This document shows positions 15,142-23,272 of a DNA stretch of 44,348 bases, piece by piece. The notes under the pieces are model-generated. The model was given only the letters and a program-made list of their open reading frames with translations, searched no databases and was not told the DNA's origin. The stretch covers positions 1-44,348 of IMG/VR virus record IMGVR_UViG_3300009183_000139. One strand, 5' to 3'. A program made the translations under genes and the position numbers. The DNA comes from a virus. How positions within the stretch are numbered: position 1 is the stretch's first letter; the number at the start of each line of letters is the position of its first letter.

Positions 15142-16745
15142 AGTTGTCTAATTTTTTTCAATAGTGTTCGGCTAGGGTCAAAATTGCCACTCCAGATCAA
15201 GGATTCGTTAAGTTTACCTGCAAGTCCTAATTTTATAGCATCTTGTTCACTTGTGCCTGGTGGAACTTTGGCTGCCATGGCCGCAGCTTGTGGAACTGTG
15301 AACCCCATCTTTATCAGCGCCTGTGCTATATCAGATGGTTGTTGAGCAGCTGGTCCAGGCGCAACTGGTGCTTGCTGTTGTTTCTTCTGAGGTGCAGCAA
15401 CTTGATTTAAATCACTAGTTTGTTGCTTGATAATTTTTACTGCTTTTGCCTCGGCACCAGCAGCTAGATTAAGTTCATGGTTGCCAATTTGGTATGTGCC
15501 TTTAGGTCCGATTGAAATGTTGGGTAGTTTGCCATCTTTGAACTGATCTTTAATAATGTTACCAATCAGTTTGTCTGTGGTGTCCTGCATGTTTAATGGG
15601 TAATTTCCAATTTTAAATGCTCCGCCAGGAATGCTTGTAATAAGTGGCATTTTTTTACCAGCACCATGTTCTATGGTTTTGGGGTAGAACTCCAATAACG
15701 ATCGCATGTCGTAGGTGGCCTGTGACAGATCTTGCCAACGTTGTAATTCAGCAGCCGGAGCACTTTTGGGTGCATTAAAATTCAATATGGCTTTTATGGC
15801 ATTATTTAATTTGGCCACTTGTGCGGCTGCTTCTTGTGTGGCTTTGCCATTGACATATTCTGGAAGTTTTTTGTAATCTTTGCCTAATTTGCCTTGCAAG
15901 AAGTTGGTGTATATTTGATTCATTAGACTTTGGGCCAAGGCTTGTTTGGTCGGGGTGGGCAATTTTGCAGGGCTAGCCACGCCGTTCTGTTGCAATGCTG
16001 CGGCCATGGCCTGATTCCACTTGGCTAGTTCTTGGCGGGCCTGTTGACTGATGAGTGGTCCAGCAGCCTTGGCGGCGGCAGCACGTTGGTCACCGTAAGC
16101 ATTGTTGTCGCCAGTATCAGGTACACTAAGTCCAACTGATGCGGCATTGTGTGCTGCCAATTTGTTGCCCAAGGAACCCACTATGGCAGCCATTCTGGAC
16201 CCTTGCACACCAGGTGTGCTGGGAGCTGCTGCCACGGGAGTTACTTTTGATTTTTGAGTAGGGTCTACTGAACTTGCCGGGGAAGGTTGTGGCACTGGTA
16301 TAGCAGCCGTATTTTGGTAGCTTTGTATACCTTGAGATGCTTGCCTAGCAGAGGGCACTGTTGCTGAATCCACAGCAGGAGTTTCTGTAGGCGCTGGCAA
16401 TGTTGGTGCAGAAGATGTATTTGATTTCTCTTTGGCCACAACATCAGTTACATCAGACGTGTCCGTACCAAATTGTTTTGTGGCAGCTGGTCCTGTCAAT
16501 TGTGCTGGTGCATCAATTGTTTGTAGTTCAGGAGCAGTAGTAGTGTTAGCCACTGCATTGGTTGCAGGTGCTGCCAGCCTTGGTGTCGCGGCGGCCTGCG
16601 GGGCTCCTTTTATTCTGGGAGTCCCAGTCATTTGTGGTTGCACACCTGGACCCACGCCTGTGCCATAGTCTTTTTTGGGTGGGGGTCTGCTGGGATCGTA
16701 TTCTTTTAAATTTCTTTTGCTAGAGGTAAGTTCAAATATCTGCAT
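15138..16745 (-). CDS. Large low-complexity late-region protein
   Basis: This 535-residue protein starts MQIFELTSSKRNLKEYDPS at the ATG at 16745, chosen over upstream codons because a good TTAGGAG ribosome site lies 5-11 nt before it. Residues 20-200 are Pro/Ala/Thr-rich and probably disordered. The middle (about 230-380) is helical, and the C-terminus contains a UBA-like segment (IAQALIKMGFTVPQAAAMAA). I do not recognise the family. It is coupled to the nucleotidyltransferase gene by ATGA and to the 16732 gene by a 14-nt overlap. A scaffold or virion-associated role is only suggested by context. Confidence 0.65.
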   Translation of the reverse strand: MQIFELTSSKRNLKEYDPSRPPPKKDYGTGVGPGVQPQMTGTPRIKGAPQAAATPRLAAPATNAVANTTTAPELQTIDAPAQLTGPAATKQFGTDTSDVTDVVAKEKSNTSSAPTLPAPTETPAVDSATVPSARQASQGIQSYQNTAAIPVPQPSPASSVDPTQKSKVTPVAAAPSTPGVQGSRMAAIVGSLGNKLAAHNAASVGLSVPDTGDNNAYGDQRAAAAKAAGPLISQQARQELAKWNQAMAAALQQNGVASPAKLPTPTKQALAQSLMNQIYTNFLQGKLGKDYKKLPEYVNGKATQEAAAQVAKLNNAIKAILNFNAPKSAPAAELQRWQDLSQATYDMRSLLEFYPKTIEHGAGKKMPLITSIPGGAFKIGNYPLNMQDTTDKLIGNIIKDQFKDGKLPNISIGPKGTYQIGNHELNLAAGAEAKAVKIIKQQTSDLNQVAAPQKKQQQAPVAPGPAAQQPSDIAQALIKMGFTVPQAAAMAAKVPPGTSEQDAIKLGLAGKLNESLIWSGNFDPSRTLLKKIRQL

Positions 16746-16980
16746 TGGTTCTCCTAACACTCCGTGAGAACTTGCCAGTATCTCTATGACGTATGGCATT
16801 GAGTAATTTACGTTGTAGATTTTCAGCCTGTTCAACAGAAAATTCTGCATCAATCTGTTCCATCAAGCGAATAGCACTCTCGATTAGATTGCTGGCACGA
16901 GTTTCAATGACCGCACGACGATCACGTTCTATGTACAAACTATCTAGTTCTTCTAAGATGCTGCGTGTTTTCTTTTGCAT
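16732..16980 (-). CDS. Hypothetical small helical protein
   Basis: An 82-residue, highly charged, all-helical protein (MQKKTRSILEELDSLYIERDRRAVIETR) with no recognisable family and no membrane segment. It is the first gene of the minus-strand late unit leading into the 15138 and 13228 genes, and its 3' end contains the ribosome site and start of the next gene. A GCTAAATA late-type box is located 20 nt upstream of the ATG. Confidence 0.65.
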   Translation of the reverse strand: MQKKTRSILEELDSLYIERDRRAVIETRASNLIESAIRLMEQIDAEFSVEQAENLQRKLLNAIRHRDTGKFSRSVRRTNADI

Positions 16981-17000
16981 TTGTTCACGGGCCTTTGGAT

Positions 17001-17008
17001 TATTTAGC
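17001..17008 (-). promoter_or_regulatory. Putative late promoter box, minus strand
   Basis: GCTAAATA on the minus strand, 20 nt before the ATG at 16980. It is back to back with the plus-strand box at 17023-17030 in the 69-bp gap between divergent genes. Confidence 0.5.
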
Positions 17009-17022
17009 GGAAATGCTGTTGC

Positions 17023-17030
17023 AATAAATA
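17023..17030 (+). promoter_or_regulatory. Putative late promoter box, plus strand
   Basis: AATAAATA on the plus strand, one mismatch from TATAAATA, 19 nt upstream of the ATG at 17050. An AAGGAA ribosome site follows at about 17039-17044. Confidence 0.6.
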
Positions 17031-17049
17031 TCTAATACAAGGAACACTT

Positions 17050-18471
17050 ATGACCAGTCAGATCAATCCCAACAACATTGATGGTAATTATCCCATAGCC
17101 GGTGTGTCAAACAACACCCAAGGCATGCGTGACAATTTTACCAACATCAAACAGAATTTTCAATACGCAGAGAATGAAATAGATGATTTGCAATCCAAAG
17201 TTGTGTTAAAATCTGCACTGACTGGCACTACATTGGACAATAACTTGGGCAACAATCTGGTGTACAATGCTCAAGTGCAAGGCATATCTGGCACTCTTGT
17301 GCAAATTGCCAACACATCAGGGGCAATTACCCTTGATGCCAGTGCAGGACCGTTTCAAAGCATTGTGATGGCCGGCAACATAAGCCTGGGATTCGTGGCC
17401 AATACTTGGCCCATTGCCGGAACTGCTGGCAAGGTTCGATTACAAATCACTGGCACTTCAGGACAAACTATCACACTGCCATCTGCGGTGAACAATGGGA
17501 TAACAGGAGTTCAGGGCATTAGTGGCAATGTGATTACTCTGGCCTCAACTGGCACCTATCAATTTGATTTTTCGACCACAGATGGTGGTACCACTGTCAC
17601 CTTTTTTGATCTAAATCGTCCGCTGAATTATTATACCAATCCAGTGACCATTGCCAGCACCGCGGTGAGCAGCAGCAGTGGGTCTGGTGCATTGATAGTT
17701 GCTGGCGGAGTTGGCATTAGTGGCAATCTGTATGTTAGTGGTAATATTGTGGGCAGTGTTGTGGCAACCGGCAACACTTTTGTGGGCAATACCACAGTGG
17801 GCAATTTGTTGACTTCGGGATTTGTTTCGGCTACAGCCAACGTCACTGGTGGCAACATAGCAACTGGTGGTGTTGTTTTGGCCACAGGCAACATCACAGG
17901 TGGCAATTTAAATGCTGCTGGACTCAGCTTGAGCGGCAATGTGGTCAGTGCCGTTAATCTCACAGCAAACATCACAACCACTGCCAACATAGCAGGAGGC
18001 AACTTAAAATCATCCGGCATCATGAGTGCCACTGCCAATGTCACAGGTGGAAACATACTCACAGGTGGATTGATTTCGGCAACTTCTACGATCACAAGTA
18101 CAGCCAACATCACGGGCGGTAATATATTAACTGGTGGATTGGTTTCAGTCACAGGCAACATCACAGGTGGCAACATCGTCACTGGCGGCAACGTAACTGG
18201 TATCAATTTGTTGTCTAGTGCAGTAATATCTGCAGTGGGTGCAGCCACCATACTTTCTGGAACTGCTGTGCCTGCAGGTGGTACCACAGGTTCAGGTTAC
18301 AAATTCTCCAGTACTACTAATCTTGGCGTATTCTTTGGTTCTGGTGTGCCAACGCTGAGTGCGGCACAAGGATCATTATACCTGCGTACAGATGGCAGCT
18401 CAACCAGCACCAGAATGTACATCAACACCAATGGCGCAACAACCTGGACTGCTGTGACCACAGCGGCTTAA
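17050..18471 (+). CDS. Repeat-containing tail fibre or virion fibre protein
   Basis: This 473-residue protein begins with an N-terminal segment (GVSNNTQGMRDNFTNIKQNF) typical of phage fibre-like proteins of marine T4-like phages, followed by a coiled coil. Residues about 255-390 form a repeat region with seven Asn-(Val/Ile)-(Thr/Ala)-Gly-x-Asn units separated by short beta segments, which suggests a triple-stranded or beta-helical shaft. The C-terminus (GVFFGSGVPTLSAAQGSLYL to WTAVTTAA) matches the tip-like domain common in phage fibres. It lies alone on the plus strand and ends in a 3-bp convergent overlap with the helicase gene. Confidence 0.8.
   Translation: MTSQINPNNIDGNYPIAGVSNNTQGMRDNFTNIKQNFQYAENEIDDLQSKVVLKSALTGTTLDNNLGNNLVYNAQVQGISGTLVQIANTSGAITLDASAGPFQSIVMAGNISLGFVANTWPIAGTAGKVRLQITGTSGQTITLPSAVNNGITGVQGISGNVITLASTGTYQFDFSTTDGGTTVTFFDLNRPLNYYTNPVTIASTAVSSSSGSGALIVAGGVGISGNLYVSGNIVGSVVATGNTFVGNTTVGNLLTSGFVSATANVTGGNIATGGVVLATGNITGGNLNAAGLSLSGNVVSAVNLTANITTTANIAGGNLKSSGIMSATANVTGGNILTGGLISATSTITSTANITGGNILTGGLVSVTGNITGGNIVTGGNVTGINLLSSAVISAVGAATILSGTAVPAGGTTGSGYKFSSTTNLGVFFGSGVPTLSAAQGSLYLRTDGSSTSTRMYINTNGATTWTAVTTAA
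17840..18200 (+). repeat. Degenerate repeats coding N-[VI]-[TA]-G-x-N units
   Basis: About seven diverged copies of a segment coding Asn-(Val/Ile)-(Thr/Ala)-Gly-(Gly/Ile)-Asn, mostly followed by Thr-Gly-Gly, occur at irregular spacing in the fibre gene. Copies differ in synonymous positions, so they look old instead of recently amplified. Confidence 0.75.
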
Positions 18472-19886
18472 CCAGTTTTGATCTTGCCCAGCAGTTGTTT
18501 TAGTTTTGCACTTTGAACATCTGCTGTGACTTTGCCTGGTTCCGCACTGTCCCATGGAGGTGTGTTTGCGTTATCACTAGCCGGGCTAACTTGACTGCGG
18601 GCCTTGATTGAGTCCATGATGGATACAGATGGTTTCTTCGAATAAGCATCTCCATCTTCTCCGCCTTCATCAGTAATGCGCATGGTTTCAATATTGTACT
18701 CCAAATCAATTTTTTGACCAACGCCGGTCGAGCTTCGAGACTTCATACACTGTATCTGATACTTGCCACGCTCTTTCATGGCGCGACTAGTAAAGATACC
18801 AAACACGTTATCTGCTGTGTTGATTTTAGATATACCACCTGAAATATGACTGTGATCAAATTCAATTTCTTCCACAGCTGATCGATTCAACTGCGAAGCT
18901 GTTACCATCAAGAATCCCAGTTCTTTGGCCAAGTTACGCAGTTCTTCACTCACATACTTGTCTTTCACAAACAGGTCATTGGGTGAAACTTTGGCACTCA
19001 CTGGCATCAACAGGTCCAAGTAGTCAATCATCACAAAGTCCACACGCTTGCCTGTTTGTATTTGGTACTCTTTCAAGTACGCACGTATGTCATTGATGTT
19101 GCTCTGTGCCGGCAAACCTTTCACTTGATAGTTGCCCGACTTCTTGGCCACCAGTTTGACCTTTAGTTCTGTTGTGTCAATGTCCTTGCGAATATCCTTG
19201 GTGCTCATGTTGGTTAGCATAGCATCTGTTCGCAAACTTGTGAGTTCTTCACTCAGTTCCAGTGTGATGTACACACCACTGAGTCCTTGTTGCAACCAGT
19301 TCAGCGCAATGTTCATCATCACAAGTGATTTACCCGAGCCTGATCCACCGGCAAAGATGTTGAGTTCTCCGCGGCTGAATCCACCATACAACAATCTGTC
19401 CAGCTGTGGCCACCCTGTTGACACTTGCCCGCCACTGTTGAAATATTTTTCAATACGTGCCTTGGGATCACTGAAGTAGTCTGTGCCCATGTCCTTAGTC
19501 AAACTGATCTGTACAGCATCTTTGATCAGTTTCTCCACCGGTTCAAAGTCGCCTTTTTCCAGCATGTCTGCTGCTTTTAAAATAGCACGTTCCAGTTCTT
19601 GACGTTTGGTAAACTGTTCAAACTCACCCATGAACCAATCAAAATGACCTTGGTTCAAGTCAGGTACTGCTTGCAGTTTGATGCCTGTGGTGGCTGCAAT
19701 CTGTGTACGGTCTGGCAATGTCTTGTGTTTGTCACTGTGTTCTTTTATGAACTCAGCCGCAGGTCTCAAACTCTTGTCAAAGTTCTGGGGATTGTAGATA
19801 TTTTGAACACGCACATAACTCTGTGCATCTTCCAACATCATTTCTAGAAATAATCGTTGAACGTCAAGTCCGTATTCTTTTAACAA
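18468..19886 (-). CDS. Replicative DNA helicase, gp41/DnaB-like
   Basis: This 472-residue protein unwinds DNA at the replication fork and loads with the primase encoded just upstream. The C-terminal RecA-like domain has Walker A GGSGSGKS near residue 180, Walker B-type VMIDYLDLL, and the SQLNRS motif of DnaB-family helicases. The N-terminal part is helical. The only suitable start is TTG at 19886, seven bases after an AAGGAAG ribosome site; the gene overlaps the primase 3' end by 23 nt. It ends convergently against the fibre gene with a shared TTAA. Confidence 0.93.
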   Translation of the reverse strand: MLKEYGLDVQRLFLEMMLEDAQSYVRVQNIYNPQNFDKSLRPAAEFIKEHSDKHKTLPDRTQIAATTGIKLQAVPDLNQGHFDWFMGEFEQFTKRQELERAILKAADMLEKGDFEPVEKLIKDAVQISLTKDMGTDYFSDPKARIEKYFNSGGQVSTGWPQLDRLLYGGFSRGELNIFAGGSGSGKSLVMMNIALNWLQQGLSGVYITLELSEELTSLRTDAMLTNMSTKDIRKDIDTTELKVKLVAKKSGNYQVKGLPAQSNINDIRAYLKEYQIQTGKRVDFVMIDYLDLLMPVSAKVSPNDLFVKDKYVSEELRNLAKELGFLMVTASQLNRSAVEEIEFDHSHISGGISKINTADNVFGIFTSRAMKERGKYQIQCMKSRSSTGVGQKIDLEYNIETMRITDEGGEDGDAYSKKPSVSIMDSIKARSQVSPASDNANTPPWDSAEPGKVTADVQSAKLKQLLGKIKTG

Positions 19887-20850
19887 GTGCTTTCTTCCTT
19901 AGTTCTATCTTGATCTTGCTGGTTTCTCTTGATTGCATTATAGTTAGTAAGGCTCCTAATCGTCCCAACTTTATCACAGCATCGTTGACATCCTTGCAGC
20001 CCTCTGGCCAGTCAGGTATGCTCACTGCCCAGCCCAGTTCTAATGCACGGTCAACTAGTTCAACACCAGCCCGGTCTTGGTCTGGCACCACAGTTATTGA
20101 TTTATCTAGACTGCGTATCAGTCTAACTTGTGCATCGCTGACAGTGTTGTGCATCACTGCCACACCACCTATGCTGAGTGCATCAAATATGCCTTCTGTT
20201 ACAATCACATGCTGCCAATCTGCCGGCTGTAAGTCTACGCCAAACACATAACCTGGTTGACTATCACTGATGAACTTGGGCTGTCGGTCATCTAAAAATC
20301 TACAGGTGTATCCCACAATCTTGTTGTCGTAAGTGAATGGGATGACCACGTGCGATCTTGTCCAGTGGACCCCGTCATTTTGTATCTGCACCATAACTGG
20401 AAAGTCTTCTGGCACATGTCTGCCACGCACATAGTTCCAATAGAATTCATGCTCGGGAGTCAGCAACTCAGCAAACGGTGGCAAGTCTCGTTCTTCAAAT
20501 GTAACACCACTCAGTGTGTTCCACAGTTGTTGCCGATCTTGTATTATGCCATGTATGCTTCGATGTCGCAGACTTTCAAGATTCAACATCTCTATTTCTA
20601 CTTCAGGAACATTCATCCAGCCCAGAAGTTTACGTGCTTTGTAACTTACACTACGACCCAATATAAAACTGGCTGTGTAACTGCAATTGAAGCAGTGATA
20701 ACTCCAGCCTGCTTCGGTGGCTTTGAGTCCACCGCGCCCTCGACGATCCTGTGTGCCGCCCGTGTGCTGGCAGCACACCGCATTGAAACTCAACCAACCC
20801 GAGGGTGTTTGTTTCTTTTTTGCAGGTAGATAAGCAAGGATGTCAAGCAT
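19864..20850 (-). CDS. DNA primase, gp61-like
   Basis: This 328-residue protein makes RNA primers for lagging-strand synthesis. An N-terminal zinc-binding module is visible (C26, C27, H29, then H52, C53 and C56 in YHCFNCSY), followed by a TOPRIM domain with VTEGIFDALS (catalytic Glu) and VPDQDRAGVE (DxD-type metal site). The length is close to T4 gp61. It is translated together with the helicase. I saw no clear promoter in the 38-bp gap upstream of the ATG at 20850. Confidence 0.92.
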   Translation of the reverse strand: MLDILAYLPAKKKQTPSGWLSFNAVCCQHTGGTQDRRGRGGLKATEAGWSYHCFNCSYTASFILGRSVSYKARKLLGWMNVPEVEIEMLNLESLRHRSIHGIIQDRQQLWNTLSGVTFEERDLPPFAELLTPEHEFYWNYVRGRHVPEDFPVMVQIQNDGVHWTRSHVVIPFTYDNKIVGYTCRFLDDRQPKFISDSQPGYVFGVDLQPADWQHVIVTEGIFDALSIGGVAVMHNTVSDAQVRLIRSLDKSITVVPDQDRAGVELVDRALELGWAVSIPDWPEGCKDVNDAVIKLGRLGALLTIMQSRETSKIKIELRKKALVKRIRT

Positions 20851-20888
20851 CTGTACAGTGTAGCAGATTTGTCACACAAATGCAATGC

Positions 20889-21968
20889 TTAACGATAAAA
20901 GATATTGGTAACGTAGCCAGTTGTGATCAGCACAGTCACAGCCTGTGCTTCGGTGCCACCGTAATTTAACGGCAAGTATCCCGAACCACCATTGGTCACT
21001 GTAATTTGACCAATGCCACTTGGGCCGACAAATGGTTCACCAATGGCAGTTGCACCAGCACCATTGCCTAGAATTTGAACACAGGGCGCAGCCATGTATC
21101 CCGAACCGGCGTTGTTTACAGCAATGCCAGTCACAACTCCATCAACTACAGTGGCAGTTGCACTTGCCCCATAACCTTGGCTGTTGTTCAATCCCAGACG
21201 CAACAAGGGATGGAAGCCCACAACATTGATGTAAAAAGTGCCGGACTCGTCAAAATACTCACGGCTCTCAGTAACATCCACCCAAACGGCTTCATAGTCT
21301 TGCGCTGCCTGTACTTTGAGTGTGCCAGTGTAATGCACCAGATCATACTTGATTGTGGTCAAGCTGGCACCTGTGGTATCAATATGGCTTGAATAGTATT
21401 CAGTTAGATAATGAGTACTCAATGGCTGTGGGTTCAGAGCCCAGTCTGGCCATGAACTTGGTCCTGCCTGTGGCCAGGAGTTTTTGCCATTTATTGTGGG
21501 AATTGTGACAGGTTGGCTGGCTATAAATTCAGGCAAGACTGAGTCCACAATGTCACAGTCAGCTCTGGCACCGGCATTGTCGTCTGTGAATGCTGCTTGT
21601 ACATAATTGCCTTGTGTGCGCTCGATGCTGTAACTGCCTGGTTGTGCTAGAATATTGATAGTGTCAGCAGTGTCCAAAACAACTTTGACCCGGCCCAAAC
21701 TGGCACTGAGTACAGTCATGTCTTTTTCAAGTAATAATTCATCACCAGTTTGGTTTAGCAATCTAAAGCGGAATGTGCTGCCTGTGATATTCACAGGTTT
21801 TTGGTCTTGGTTGATGAATTCAAAGAGCAGAACGTTGTCTACACCTTTGTTAACAGTTAAAGTTTTTGCGTACACAGGGTCGTACCTCGCAGTAAAGTAT
21901 CCACCACTGGTGTCAATCAATAATACCCTAATGATTTGTTGATATAAGTAAATGGTGGTTGAATACAT
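20889..21968 (-). CDS. Virion-type protein with GSGY repeats
   Basis: This 359-residue protein appears to be a structural protein. Residues 30-140 form a beta-sandwich-like domain (LLFEFINQDQKPVNITG and TFRFRLLNQTGDELLLEKD), similar in style to baseplate or receptor-binding adaptor domains. The C-terminus has repeats with NNAGSGY and TNGGSGY near residues 290-340 that recur in phage structural proteins. A GAGGATCC ribosome site and a CATAAATA late box 15 nt upstream of the ATG support late expression. It lies beside the plus-strand gene 21989 in a divergent pair. Confidence 0.75.
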   Translation of the reverse strand: MYSTTIYLYQQIIRVLLIDTSGGYFTARYDPVYAKTLTVNKGVDNVLLFEFINQDQKPVNITGSTFRFRLLNQTGDELLLEKDMTVLSASLGRVKVVLDTADTINILAQPGSYSIERTQGNYVQAAFTDDNAGARADCDIVDSVLPEFIASQPVTIPTINGKNSWPQAGPSSWPDWALNPQPLSTHYLTEYYSSHIDTTGASLTTIKYDLVHYTGTLKVQAAQDYEAVWVDVTESREYFDESGTFYINVVGFHPLLRLGLNNSQGYGASATATVVDGVVTGIAVNNAGSGYMAAPCVQILGNGAGATAIGEPFVGPSGIGQITVTNGGSGYLPLNYGGTEAQAVTVLITTGYVTNIFYR

Positions 21969-21983
21969 AGGATCCTCAAAACG

Positions 21984-21991
21984 TATTTATG
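21984..21991 (-). promoter_or_regulatory. Putative T4-type late promoter
   Basis: CATAAATA on the minus strand within CATAAATACGT, the same 11-mer as the promoter at 12266. It is 15 nt from the ATG at 21968 and overlaps the start codon of the plus-strand gene at 21989. Confidence 0.65.
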
Positions 21992-22366
21992 GGCAATAAC
22001 ATCTTTGAAAAACTGGCGGAAAAATACCCGTTTATAACTCTTTGCATCTACGCCAGCAATGAGTATATTGGCATAGTCCAGAACAGGGATGATGCTGTCA
22101 CAACCATCTACGACTTTGGTGCTGTGCTTGTACAAGATGACAAGCTGGAATTCTTAGAATTGGCCAACACTTGGTGGTGGGAAAGCAATAGAAGTATTCC
22201 TATCAACATATTCTTACGCAGAGACTGGGACAAGTTCAAGTTCACTCTACGCACATTCAGCAACAAAGATCTTGAAATACTGCACGGGCCAGTTTGCAGT
22301 CTAATAGATATCAGCCGCAAAAAAAGCAAAAGAAAATCAATTACCCTGGTCCGTCGTATTGAGTAA
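21989..22366 (+). CDS. Conserved hypothetical protein
   Basis: A 125-residue protein beginning MGNNIFEKLAEKYPFITLC, with a tryptophan-rich centre (ANTWWWESNRSIPINIFLR) and a basic C-terminus (ISRKKSKRKSITLVRRIE). I recall similar small proteins in marine T4-like phages but no function. No good ribosome site is visible before the ATG. Its 3' end overlaps the convergent Pol III alpha-like gene by 30 bp. The plus orientation inside a minus-strand region is unusual, but the sequence has the composition of a real protein. Confidence 0.65.
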   Translation: MGNNIFEKLAEKYPFITLCIYASNEYIGIVQNRDDAVTTIYDFGAVLVQDDKLEFLELANTWWWESNRSIPINIFLRRDWDKFKFTLRTFSNKDLEILHGPVCSLIDISRKKSKRKSITLVRRIE

Positions 22367-22915
22367 GTTCATGTGCAGGGCCACCAAGGCTGCATAGCTC
22401 ACAGCGTGTGACTTCTTGAACGTGTACCCACGCGATTCATCACCGTCCCATACTTCTGCAAATACTTGATCCCAGGGCTTTCGCTGTAGATGTGCCTTGC
22501 CCGGTCTAATGATTGATATAAAAGCAGCCATCCTGGGTATGGAGTCAGGTTGCATAGCCACCATCAAATCCACGTAGTTGCCCACGTGTACCAACTGAGA
22601 GGCCCAGGGTCTGTCTGTCCACAGTCGACTCCATGGAGGTACGGCTGACAACATGGCATCGTAATGTGCAGGATCCCGGATCAACTGATACACACTCATG
22701 TTCAACAAGTCAATTTTGAAGTAGCCACGCTGTTCTGCTGACTCATAGTCTATGGCAGCACATCCATGCTCTGGATCCTGCGGAATGTCTGTGACGTAGA
22801 TGCCAGAATTATGACGACGTGGTCGACCATCAACAACCTGTCTAGCAGGTGTGTGCCGGATCACTTCCAATATCTTGCTACGATCCGGAACGTCAATATC
22901 AATGTCTGCACTCAT
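22337..22915 (-). CDS. Mini DNA polymerase III alpha-like protein
   Basis: This 192-residue protein carries, in order and compressed, the conserved motifs of bacterial DNA polymerase III alpha (DnaE). ADIDIDVPDRSKILEVI matches the palm block holding D401 and D403 (here D6 and D8). RHNSGIYVTDIP matches RHAGGVVIAP. GYFKIDLLNMS matches VKFDFLGL with D555 (here D69). IIRPGKAHL matches the fingers RPGP block, and GYTFKKSHAVSYAALV matches GYGFNKSHSAAYALV. The PHP, beta-binding and OB domains of the roughly 1,160-residue DnaE are absent. Activity cannot be predicted. The ATG at 22915 overlaps the upstream stop (ATGA). Confidence 0.8.
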   Translation of the reverse strand: MSADIDIDVPDRSKILEVIRHTPARQVVDGRPRRHNSGIYVTDIPQDPEHGCAAIDYESAEQRGYFKIDLLNMSVYQLIRDPAHYDAMLSAVPPWSRLWTDRPWASQLVHVGNYVDLMVAMQPDSIPRMAAFISIIRPGKAHLQRKPWDQVFAEVWDGDESRGYTFKKSHAVSYAALVALHMNLLNTTDQGN

Positions 22916-23271
22916 GTTCTGCACAGCGCCACAACCATTTTCAATTGCTGTTCGGCCTCACGAACAGCACCCATGGCATCAGCCACAGCAGGATACTGTT
23001 CAGCCATGCGTCGGGCTTCCCTTTCTTGTTCCATTTTGTCCAGTGCCCAGTCAATTGCTGTTTCAGCTGCGCCAGTGAGCCCCACAGTGGCCTGTGCCAT
23101 AATAAATATTTGCCAGTTCTGACCGTTGTAGAATTCAATTTGCTGAGTGCTGGTGTTGAATCGTAGGTCACCCACACCCATCATGCCAGCACCGGTGTTG
23201 ATGTAGTTGCTGGCACTGTTGCCACCACCTACTATGACGTGTTTGCCCATGGACATTATTGAGTTGATCAT
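22912..23271 (-). CDS. Hypothetical protein, possible virion component
   Basis: This 119-residue protein starts at the ATG at 23271 (MINSIMSMGKHVIVGGGNSAS), immediately after the stop of the SGNH-hydrolase gene; a 9-residue longer form would overlap that gene. The first half (GAGMMGVGDLRFNTSTQQIEFYNGQNW) resembles the repeated beta units of phage fibre and tip proteins, and the second half is a charged helix (LDKMEQEREARRMAEQYPAV). A fibre-associated or chaperone-like role is possible. Its stop overlaps the Pol III alpha-like start. Confidence 0.6.
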   Translation of the reverse strand: MINSIMSMGKHVIVGGGNSASNYINTGAGMMGVGDLRFNTSTQQIEFYNGQNWQIFIMAQATVGLTGAAETAIDWALDKMEQEREARRMAEQYPAVADAMGAVREAEQQLKMVVALCRT

Positions 23272-23272
23272 A

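Noticed and set aside
16745-16853. N-terminal extension of the 15138 gene to 16853
   Set aside because: It would run through most of the 16732-16980 gene, while the ATG at 16745 has a TTAGGAG ribosome site.
17631-18287. 218-aa proline-rich minus-strand frame
   Set aside because: It lies wholly opposite the fibre repeats; the PPV repeats are the reverse reading of Thr-Gly-Gly codons.
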